A stretch of DNA of 39,886 bases from a candidate division WWE3 bacterium RIFOXYC2_FULL_42_13 (GTDB taxonomy: Bacteria > Patescibacteriota > WWE3 > UBA101185 > UBA10185), in NCBI GenBank assembly GCA_001773255.1, contig MEWF01000014.1:9416-49301 (forward strand), in the 5' to 3' direction. Below the pieces are notes generated by a model, which was not told the DNA's origin, did no database searches, and saw nothing but the letters and a program-made list of their open reading frames with translations. Position numbers and translations under genes: made by a program. Position 1 is the stretch's first letter, and each line of letters starts with the position of its first letter. This document shows, one piece after another, positions 31,890 through 38,760 of the stretch.

Positions 31890-32963
31890 TTATTTGGGGA
31901 GATAGTGTTTTAAATTGTCGGCGTTTATATAAACTTTATCCGCCTTGCCTTCGACAATTTCCTTAGCAACTTTCCTGCATATAGATTCCAAAGTTCTGGT
32001 AAGACTTCTGATACCGGAATCGTAACCAAACGGTCTTATTATTCCCGGCCAAAGATTGGGGTCTATAATTAATTCTTCCGGTTTTAACCCCGAGTTCTCG
32101 ATAACCTTTGGAAATACATAATCTCTTGCGATAACCATTTTTTCGGTGTCGGAGTACGAAGGCATTTTAATAATTTCCATCCTATCCAATAAAGCTGTAG
32201 ATAGAGGGCCAAGGTTGTTGGCAGAACAAATGAACATCACGTCCGACAAATCTACAGGAAAATCTATGTAGTGATCCCTAAACGCAATATTTTGCGCAGG
32301 ATCCAAGATCTCAAGCAGAACAGCCATTATGTCGGACTGTAATCCTGACTCCCCACTCGACTTTTCAATCTCATCCAGCAAAATCACGGGATTTTTAACA
32401 CCCGAACTGATTAACGCTTTTATTATCAACCCGGGTTCCGATTCCGGAAACGCTTTGCTTCTTCCTCTTATTTCAAGGGTCGACCCTATTCCGCCCATAG
32501 CGATCCTTATAAACTTCCTCTGCATGGACTCGGCAATAGAAATGGCGAGCGTGGTTTTACCGACACCTTGCAGACCTACCATTAAAAGGATAGGCGCCCT
32601 TCCCAGTGCATCTTTTTGCCTTTGTTTCAACAAAATGAGCGAGGACATATACTCCAGGATCCTTTCTTTGACGTACTCGAGACCATAGTGGTGCTGATCC
32701 AAAACCTGCTTAGTAATCGCCAGGTCAAGCCTGTCCTCGGTCTTATTTGCCCACGGGATGGAGGTAACAATGCCGATATATCTCGCTAAAGTATCATATT
32801 CAGTCGCGTAATGCCCCAGGTTGGCCATTCTATCCAATCTCTGGATCATTTGGCGCAGACGGTCGGCAAGATCCTCAGGGATACCTTTGGTTTCGTCCAC
32901 CTTAGCCGCTAGCGTTTTTAATTCTTCAAACAAAAAATCTTTTTTATTTCCGTCTTCACTCAT
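31890..32963 (-). CDS. Lon-like AAA+ ATPase without protease domain
   Basis: A 357 residue protein that matches only the central part of Lon. Residues about 62-120 resemble the helical stretch before the Lon ATPase (SIPWANKTEDRLDL, then HHYGLEYVKERILEYMS). The AAA+ module has Walker A GLQGVGKT (130-137), Walker B VILLDE, the LLDRMEII segment and a sensor 2-like GIRSLTRTLE. Both the N-terminal LAN substrate domain and the C-terminal Ser-Lys protease domain are absent. The stop at 31890 is followed at once by the UDG gene, so this is a complete short gene, not an obvious frameshift. It overlaps the zinc-ribbon gene by 8 bp. The family role suggests an ATPase remodeller; the substrate is unknown. 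Confidence 0.9.
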   Translation of the reverse strand: MSEDGNKKDFLFEELKTLAAKVDETKGIPEDLADRLRQMIQRLDRMANLGHYATEYDTLARYIGIVTSIPWANKTEDRLDLAITKQVLDQHHYGLEYVKERILEYMSSLILLKQRQKDALGRAPILLMVGLQGVGKTTLAISIAESMQRKFIRIAMGGIGSTLEIRGRSKAFPESEPGLIIKALISSGVKNPVILLDEIEKSSGESGLQSDIMAVLLEILDPAQNIAFRDHYIDFPVDLSDVMFICSANNLGPLSTALLDRMEIIKMPSYSDTEKMVIARDYVFPKVIENSGLKPEELIIDPNLWPGIIRPFGYDSGIRSLTRTLESICRKVAKEIVEGKADKVYINADNLKHYLPK

Positions 32964-33870
32964 ATTGTATAAATCCGTAGTAACTTCCCGACTTCATATA
33001 ACTAAGTACTAATGCTTTTAAAGTTTCCGACATAGCCTCAGTATCAAATTTATTAACATATCCTACACCAATGTCGGTAAAGACAAAAATCTTTGATCTT
33101 ACGGTTACCGGAATTTTATTTCTTATGTTCACGTAGTAAGAGTTCAAATTTAAACCTTTTTTCAACCCCTTAGAAACCTGTAATATCTCATTTCCCATTT
33201 CACTATTGTTTGTAACTATTACGAGACTGTCCGAATTTATTTCGAAAAATTCTCCCGATATGTATTTCCCGTATGAACCGTCCTGAGATTTGGTTTGCGG
33301 GAAAAATAAAATACTTATTCCGTCTTTTTCAGTTTTATCTGCCGCCGGACTCACTATCATAACAAATGGAGGGCGGTTTGAGTTTTTAAGAAAATCCAAA
33401 TCAAAAGAATTCTCGATTCCAAAAAAGTTTAAGGCGTCGGTAAAATCTGAAGGAGAATAGAACACAGCCGCAAAGTCCGTATCAAAGGGAAGAAAACTTT
33501 CGACCTCTATACCTTTTTCTGCCAATCCGGGAGCCGTTGTGTCAGCAGATGCTTGTAGTTTCTCCGGTTGAACAACTGCTTTCGGAAAAGCTGTCTCGAT
33601 CATAGTTTTGCCATTTGTGATTGCATCGTTCATTAAGTAGGAAGATACAATTGCCGAAGCTGCCAGCAGGAGAAATGCTCCTGCCCCGGCCAACAAGCCC
33701 CAAACGGAGAAGCTCGGGGTTGTAGTGTTTTTTGCCTGTCCGCCGGATACCTGATAGTAACGCTTGTTCAGTATGTCTGCGGAAGTACCGACAACAGCAC
33801 CGCACACGGAACAAAAATATACATCAGATTTTGACAGATTTCTTCCGCACTGGGGGCAGTTTCTCGACAT
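32956..33870 (-). CDS. Zinc-ribbon single-pass membrane protein, unknown function
   Basis: A 304 residue protein. Residues 5-24 form a zinc ribbon (CPQCGRNL and CSVCGAVVG, two CxxC knuckles). One membrane helix follows at about 57-79 (VWGLLAGAGAFLLLAASAIVSSYL). The remaining 220 residues would be outside the membrane and match nothing I recognise; they contain alternating beta-rich stretches and no obvious catalytic motif. The ATG is at 33870, with TGT-TATAAT 7 bases upstream. The last 8 bases overlap the Lon-like ATPase start (ATGAGTGA), so the two are co-translated and may work together. Confidence 0.85.
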   Translation of the reverse strand: MSRNCPQCGRNLSKSDVYFCSVCGAVVGTSADILNKRYYQVSGGQAKNTTTPSFSVWGLLAGAGAFLLLAASAIVSSYLMNDAITNGKTMIETAFPKAVVQPEKLQASADTTAPGLAEKGIEVESFLPFDTDFAAVFYSPSDFTDALNFFGIENSFDLDFLKNSNRPPFVMIVSPAADKTEKDGISILFFPQTKSQDGSYGKYISGEFFEINSDSLVIVTNNSEMGNEILQVSKGLKKGLNLNSYYVNIRNKIPVTVRSKIFVFTDIGVGYVNKFDTEAMSETLKALVLSYMKSGSYYGFIQYE

Positions 33871-33877
33871 CAAATAA

Positions 33878-33883
33878 ATTATA
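33878..33883 (-). promoter_or_regulatory. Extended -10 promoter of the zinc-ribbon/Lon-like/UDG/rnj run
   Basis: Minus strand TGT-TATAAT, 7 bases before the ATG at 33870. A perfect TTGACA lies further upstream, overlapping the pnp stop, but the distance is 20 bp, too long for a normal -35, so the extended -10 is probably the working element. Near-leaderless mRNA is predicted. Confidence 0.65.
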
Positions 33884-33905
33884 ACAGCTTACGGTCTAAA
33901 GGTTG

Positions 33906-36026
33906 TCAATTACCCGAATCGTCAGATTTAGGTTCAAGCGCTTTGTGCGACAAGCTGATCTTCCCTTCAGGACCGAGTCCTATTACTTTAACTTTTACTT
34001 TATCTCCGGGCTTATACCAATCCTCGACCTTTTTGACGTAAGAGTTGGTTATTTCGCTGACGTGCATCAGTCCTACTCTTCCCGGTAATATCTCGACAAG
34101 GGCGCCGAAGTCTAAAAGGTCTTTGACTGTTCCATCAAACACTTCGCCCGTTCTAAGTTCTCTTGTTAGTCCGTCAACGATCTTTGCAGCCCTCTGAACG
34201 TTTTCCATCTCAACTGCAGAGATTATTACTGTACCGTCTTCTTCAATAAATATCTCTGATTGAGTAGTTTCCTGTATTTCCTTTATAACTTTCCCGCCAC
34301 TTCCAATTACCATACCGATCTTCTCGGGGTTGATCTTAAGCATTGTGGTCTTAGGTGCGTACTTGGAAACCGTATCCTTAGGTGTGTTTATCGTTTTTTC
34401 CATTTCATCCAAAACTTTCATTCTGGCCTCTTTGGACTGAGCGATTATATCTTTAAGTATCTCGATCGGTATTCCCTTTACTTTCATATCGGCCTGTATA
34501 GCTGTGACACCGTTTCTTGATCCGGTCATCTTAAAGTCGAGGAAACCATACGCATCTTCCAGATACGCCAGGTCGGTCATTATCTTGTAATTACTGAAAT
34601 CATCGGTCGTTATAATTCCGACGCCCACGCCGGCTATCATTTCCTTTATAGGCACGCCTGCGTCCATTAACGCCAGTGTCGAACCGCACGTAGCAGCCAT
34701 CGAAGATGAACCGCTGGACGAAAGTACCTCAGAAACGAGCAACACGGTGTAAGGAAATTCTGTTTGGCTCGGTATCACAGCTCTCAAAGCTTTTTCTGCC
34801 AACATTCCGTGACCCACTTCTCTGGACTTAGGAGCTCCCATTCTACCCGTTTCTCCTGTTGAGAAAGGAGGGAAGTTGTAGTAGTGGATAAATCTTTTAT
34901 TGAACTCACCGTACATATTTTGTACCAAAAGCTCCATTGAAGGAGAACCTAATGTACAAACAGTTAAAGCCTGGGTTACTCCCCTTGTGAAGAGGGCGGA
35001 ACCGTGAGTTCTTGGTAAAAGACCAACTCTGGAGCTGATGTCTCTTATGTCTTTTATACCTCTTCCGTCAGGTCTTTTTCCTTCATCAAGGATTAGATGC
35101 TGAATGGATTTCTTTTCCAACTCCTCAAGAGCCATTACCATATCGGCTTTTTTGTACTTGCCTTCAAGACCCGTGAAAACCTTGTCCTTCATTTCTTCTC
35201 TCTTGTCCTGAAGCTCGGTTTTATCGAACTCCATTCTTATAATCTTTTCTATGGTCTCTTTTGCAATTGCCGAAACGTCAGCAATTATTTCCGGGCTCAA
35301 CGATTTAGGTAAGTACTTATACACCGTGTGCTCGGGATTTACCTCCATTGCAAACTCTTTTATAAGTTTAAACACCGGGTCCGCACCGTCTCTCGCGAAA
35401 TTGATCGCACCGAAAATATCATCCTCGGGCAAAATTTCAGCTTCGGCTTCTACGGCCAGGAATTTTTTCTGGTCGCCTACGAAGGAGATCATCATATTCA
35501 ACTTTGTACCATCTTCAAGAACAGCGCTGCTCGGGTTGAGTATGTAATTTCCGTCGACCTTACCGACTCTTAAACTGACCATGGGACCTTCCCACGGAAG
35601 TTCGCTGGCAGATAAAGCCGCGGAAATTGCCGTCATGGCTGTAAATTCAGGATCAGCATCAACATCAAGTGATAAAATGGTAGCAACCACCTGTACTTCA
35701 TCCATATATTCTTTGGGGAACAACGGCCTAATAGCGTGGTCTATCAGTCTTTTGCTGATAACCGCTTCGTCAGTTGCCTTACCGTCCCTTTTAACAAAAC
35801 GGGATGATTTTATAGTTCCGCTCGCGTACAACTTTTCCTCGTAGTTAACCGTTAATGGGAAAAAATCGATGTCGGGCATGGGTGCGCTGTGAACTACCGT
35901 AGCGAGGATAACCGTATCCCCATACGAAGCCTTTACGGCTATATCGGCCTGCATTGCAAGCTCACCTGTTTCAAGCACAAGGTTTCGGCCTGCGAAATTT
36001 ATTTCTTTTCTTATGATCTTATTCAT
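33906..36026 (-). CDS. pnp: Polyribonucleotide nucleotidyltransferase (PNPase)
   Basis: A phosphorolytic 3'-5' exoribonuclease; 706 residues from the chosen ATG at 36026 (MNKIIRKEINFAGRN). Two RNase PH-like domains are visible (GDTVILATVVHSAP in the first; HGSALFTRGVTQALTVCTLG and GVGVGIITTDDFSNYKIMTDLAYLEDAYGFLDFKMTGSRNGVTAIQADMK in the second, with the catalytic Asp residues). A KH domain (NPEKIGMVIGSGGKVIKEI) and an S1 domain (LPGRVGLMHVSEI) close the protein. A GTG at 36080 would add 18 residues but looks less likely. It lies downstream of rpsO in the classical rpsO-pnp pair. Confidence 0.97.
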   Translation of the reverse strand: MNKIIRKEINFAGRNLVLETGELAMQADIAVKASYGDTVILATVVHSAPMPDIDFFPLTVNYEEKLYASGTIKSSRFVKRDGKATDEAVISKRLIDHAIRPLFPKEYMDEVQVVATILSLDVDADPEFTAMTAISAALSASELPWEGPMVSLRVGKVDGNYILNPSSAVLEDGTKLNMMISFVGDQKKFLAVEAEAEILPEDDIFGAINFARDGADPVFKLIKEFAMEVNPEHTVYKYLPKSLSPEIIADVSAIAKETIEKIIRMEFDKTELQDKREEMKDKVFTGLEGKYKKADMVMALEELEKKSIQHLILDEGKRPDGRGIKDIRDISSRVGLLPRTHGSALFTRGVTQALTVCTLGSPSMELLVQNMYGEFNKRFIHYYNFPPFSTGETGRMGAPKSREVGHGMLAEKALRAVIPSQTEFPYTVLLVSEVLSSSGSSSMAATCGSTLALMDAGVPIKEMIAGVGVGIITTDDFSNYKIMTDLAYLEDAYGFLDFKMTGSRNGVTAIQADMKVKGIPIEILKDIIAQSKEARMKVLDEMEKTINTPKDTVSKYAPKTTMLKINPEKIGMVIGSGGKVIKEIQETTQSEIFIEEDGTVIISAVEMENVQRAAKIVDGLTRELRTGEVFDGTVKDLLDFGALVEILPGRVGLMHVSEITNSYVKKVEDWYKPGDKVKVKVIGLGPEGKISLSHKALEPKSDDSGN

Positions 36027-36069
36027 TTTTATGTAAGCCGGGTGATAAATGTGGGGATTAAGACTTAAA

Positions 36070-36097
36070 ATATTACGCACATACTGCTTGTGCCCAA
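36070..36097 (-). promoter_or_regulatory. Weak candidate promoter of pnp
   Basis: On the minus strand TTGGGC (36092-36097), 16 bp, TAATAT (36070-36075). A short inverted repeat GCACA-N7-TGTGC (36077-36093) lies in the spacer. Both hexamers are imperfect, so this is tentative. Confidence 0.3.
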
Positions 36098-36164
36098 TAC
36101 ATTAACTCCTAATCCTGATCTAACGTCCGGACTTAAAACTTAATTACTACTGTCTGACTCTAAA

Positions 36165-36434
36165 CTACTTCGAAAGCTCCAACTTCTCGGAAACAGAAGT
36201 AAATCTTTCCTCATCCTTTTTTTTGAGATAAGAAAGAAGTCTTCGTCTCTTGTTGACCATCTGAAGCAACCCTCTTCTTGAGTGGTTGTCCTTCTTGTGG
36301 GCTTTCAGATGTGTAGATAGCTTGGTGATCTTCTCGTTCAAAAGCGCTATTTGAACTTCGGGAGATCCCGTATCGGCATCGTGAAGCCTGTTGGTCTTTA
36401 TTATTGATGCTTTTTTGTCTTTATTTAAAGCCAT
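36165..36434 (-). CDS. rpsO: 30S ribosomal protein uS15
   Basis: A platform protein that binds the three-way junction of 16S rRNA helices 20-22; 89 residues from the ATG at 36434 (MALNKDKKASII). The conserved DTGSPEVQIALLNEKI, LKAHKKDNHSRRGLLQMVNKRRRLLSYLK segments are intact. A TTG two codons earlier (36440) is possible but unnecessary. It has its own promoter with a very short leader and precedes pnp by 138 bp. Confidence 0.98.
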   Translation of the reverse strand: MALNKDKKASIIKTNRLHDADTGSPEVQIALLNEKITKLSTHLKAHKKDNHSRRGLLQMVNKRRRLLSYLKKKDEERFTSVSEKLELSK

Positions 36435-36446
36435 AACCAAGATGAA

Positions 36447-36475
36447 ATGGTATCAAAAAAACGTTGGAAAATCAA
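36447..36475 (-). promoter_or_regulatory. Promoter of rpsO
   Basis: Minus strand TTGATT (36470-36475), 17 bp, TACCAT (36447-36452) with an extended TGA. The -10 ends 12 bases before the ATG, so the leader is only about 6 nt. Confidence 0.5.
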
Positions 36476-36491
36476 GGTTTTTCTTTATTAT

Positions 36492-37130
36492 TTAGCGATA
36501 AATGCCCGTGGTTAAAGCCTTAGCGGAACGCTGGTCTATGACCAGATCCCATTTCGGGGCCTTGTTTAGAATAAGCAAAGATAAGCTCTCCATTGAAGCA
36601 TCTACCAGGTATAAAGTGCCGAATCTGGTGTTAAGAGAGTTATTGTCTATATTTATAACCTTAGACTTTGATATTTCAGCCTGAAGATGTTCTCTAAGAA
36701 CACCCGTATCCTCGAAACTTTGTATACCTACTGTGATGTAGAGGTCAAAATCCGGTCCTGTGATCTCCGTTTTCACCTTGCTTAGGTCAAAATCACGGTC
36801 GACGGGAGTCAGGTAAAAGGACAAAACATCGTTTTCAGTAGTGTAGTTGACTTTTGAAGCCGTAGTTCCGGAATAGTCGATGGAAACAACCAAACTTCTG
36901 CTGCCCACTGAGGTGCTTATATTTATACCTTCGGTTATGCCCTCAAGTCCTGCAGGCACGGTACCGGGATATAGAATGGAGGAATCTTTGCCTTTAGAGG
37001 ACAGCATCCTATACAACCCTACAGCGGCGGCAAAAGAATCGGCACCGTCAACAACGGACGGTACAATAGCCACTTTACGGGCGTTTGCCAACATTTCTTT
37101 AATTTTTGTTTCTATATCGAATTCAGCCAT
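36492..37130 (-). CDS. Degenerate DHH-family (NrnA-like) protein, N-domain only
   Basis: A 212 residue protein whose pattern follows the DHH phosphoesterases such as NrnA (oligoribonuclease/pAp phosphatase), but with key residues lost. The first metal motif, normally NPDGDAIGS, reads VVDGADSFAAA. The DHH signature itself reads DNN in NIDNNSLNTRFGTLYLVD. The C-terminal DHHA1 substrate domain is missing; the protein stops after IDQRSAKALTTGIYR. It is therefore probably not an active phosphoesterase. It sits between infB and rpsO, where many bacteria have rbfA, nrnA and truB. I chose the ATG at 37130 (MAEFDIETK). A well-formed promoter lies 31 bases upstream. Confidence 0.8.
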   Translation of the reverse strand: MAEFDIETKIKEMLANARKVAIVPSVVDGADSFAAAVGLYRMLSSKGKDSSILYPGTVPAGLEGITEGINISTSVGSRSLVVSIDYSGTTASKVNYTTENDVLSFYLTPVDRDFDLSKVKTEITGPDFDLYITVGIQSFEDTGVLREHLQAEISKSKVINIDNNSLNTRFGTLYLVDASMESLSLLILNKAPKWDLVIDQRSAKALTTGIYR

Positions 37131-37160
37131 ATATAAAGAGAATTTTCTTCGCGACAGGAG

Positions 37161-37189
37161 ATTGTACAACAGATGACCTATATAGTCAA
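37161..37189 (-). promoter_or_regulatory. Near-consensus promoter between infB and the DHH-like gene
   Basis: Minus strand TTGACT (37184-37189), exactly 17 bp, TACAAT (37161-37166). The expected start near 37154 gives a leader of about 24 nt. It lies just past the infB stop (37218) and separates the DHH-like gene from nusA-infB transcription. Confidence 0.75.
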
Positions 37190-37217
37190 AAATGGATAAA
37201 TCGCTGAAATAGCCTAC

Positions 37218-38714
37218 TTAACGGACTTCGAGCCACATCCCGACCGCTACGTCGTCGAAGTGGGGCTTTAACATAACCCCACACTCCACATCCTTACCGA
37301 TCACCTTTACCTCTTCCTGGCCTTTGTGAAGAGATTTTATAGTACCGGTGTAAAGAGGGATGTCGTCAGAGGTGACATCAGAAGGATCCTTGTCGTAAAT
37401 TGAAACCCGGACCCCGGCTTTCAGGGCACCCGCTAAAACTTTTGTACCTACGATAACATCTCCAGATGGAAGTTTAAAAAGTTTGATAACCTGACCTCTC
37501 CCTTTTATTTTCGACTCAGCCTCCACAGCCGTTCCTTCAAGAATGTTCTTGGCATCATCAATTAAGTCGTAAATTGTTAAATAGGTCTTGACCAGGACTT
37601 TGTTACTTTCGGCCACATTTGCGGCTGCTGAAGGAAGTCTGATGTTAAACCCCAGTACTATTCCTCCTTTTGCGCTCTGCGCCAACATAACGTCAGATTC
37701 GGAGATATCCCCTGTACCGCAATATAAAAATTTTAAGGCGTAGGTTGCCCCGACTGAAGAAGATATCAGATCGGCTAGACTGCTTTTCACCGCCTCCAGT
37801 GTACCCTGAGTATCGGCCTTAAGAACGACTGCTATGGTTTTTTTGGCATCCTTGCCTATTATCTCTGTCTGGTCTTCCTGCACCGCAAGCTCAGCAAGTT
37901 CGCTTCCTTCATACACAATAAGATCCCCAACACGGGGTACTTCCTTGAAGCCCAATATTTCAACAGGAGTTGAAGGACCTGCTGCCTGAATGATCGCACC
38001 TTTATCGTCAGTCATTGCCTTTACTTTGCAGGAGTAACCTCCCGACACTATTTTATCTCCGAAACGCAAGGTTCCGTTACGCACAATGCAGGAAACTACC
38101 GCACCTTTTTTTCTGTCCAAACGTGATTCGATTATTATTGCTTCCAACTCTCCCGCAGGATCAGCCTTCAATTCGTGCATTTCAGAAACCAGAAGTATGG
38201 CATCTAAAAGTTTGTCTATGTTCTGACCGTTTTTGGCTGAAACCTCGACGCTGATGCATTCTCCGCCCCAATCCTCGACAAGAATATTTTCAGAAGCAAG
38301 TTCCTGCTTAACTTTCTGCGGATTAGAACCGGTCTTGTCTATTTTATTTATTGCCACGATTATGGGAACTTTAGCGGCGAGAGCGTGAGAGATCGCTTCT
38401 TTTGTCTGAGGTTTTACACCTTCATCTGCAGCCACAACTAAAACGACGATGTCGGCCGCCTTGCCTCCTCTTGCTCTCATCTGGGTAAATGCCGCGTGGC
38501 CGGGAGTATCTATAAAAGTGATTTTCTTATTTTTATGCTGGATCTGATAAGCACCAATGTGCTGGGTTATTCCACCGTATTCCTTTTCCTGTATGTTGCT
38601 GTGTCTGATAAAGTCAAGAATGCTGGTTTTGCCGTGATCGACGTGACCCATAACGGTAACGATGGGCGCCCGTAAATTCTTTTCAGTTGTATTTTTAGTT
38701 TTATCGCTAGACAT
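37218..38714 (-). CDS. infB: Translation initiation factor IF-2 (short form)
   Basis: The GTPase that brings initiator tRNA to the 30S subunit; 498 residues. The G domain begins at once (PIVTVMGHVDHGKTSILDFIR, about residues 18-38), followed by DTPGHAAFTQMRARG and NKID, and then domains II, III and the fMet-tRNA-binding C2 domain (ALKAGVRVSIYDKD, ECGVMLKPHFDDVAVG). The long N-terminal region of E. coli IF-2 is absent. An AAGGA Shine-Dalgarno lies 7 bases before the ATG, in the 46 bp gap after nusA. Confidence 0.98.
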   Translation of the reverse strand: MSSDKTKNTTEKNLRAPIVTVMGHVDHGKTSILDFIRHSNIQEKEYGGITQHIGAYQIQHKNKKITFIDTPGHAAFTQMRARGGKAADIVVLVVAADEGVKPQTKEAISHALAAKVPIIVAINKIDKTGSNPQKVKQELASENILVEDWGGECISVEVSAKNGQNIDKLLDAILLVSEMHELKADPAGELEAIIIESRLDRKKGAVVSCIVRNGTLRFGDKIVSGGYSCKVKAMTDDKGAIIQAAGPSTPVEILGFKEVPRVGDLIVYEGSELAELAVQEDQTEIIGKDAKKTIAVVLKADTQGTLEAVKSSLADLISSSVGATYALKFLYCGTGDISESDVMLAQSAKGGIVLGFNIRLPSAAANVAESNKVLVKTYLTIYDLIDDAKNILEGTAVEAESKIKGRGQVIKLFKLPSGDVIVGTKVLAGALKAGVRVSIYDKDPSDVTSDDIPLYTGTIKSLHKGQEEVKVIGKDVECGVMLKPHFDDVAVGMWLEVR

Positions 38715-38760
38715 AACAAATCCTTCATTTTAATTTTGCTTTTGGCAAAAGTTAGCATGA

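Noticed and set aside
31890..32963. Lon-like gene as a pseudogene fragment
   Set aside because: The frame is intact, the start is coupled to the upstream gene and the stop to the downstream one, and no protease-domain remnant follows.
33878..33903. TTGACA upstream of the zinc-ribbon gene as a normal -35
   Set aside because: The spacer to TATAAT is 20 bp, outside the usual 16-18 bp, and the hexamer overlaps the pnp stop; the extended -10 explains the promoter better.
36100..36164. Regulatory hairpin around the GTCCGGAC palindrome between rpsO and pnp
   Set aside because: The perfect part is only 8 bases without a loop, and no supporting stem or U-tract surrounds it.
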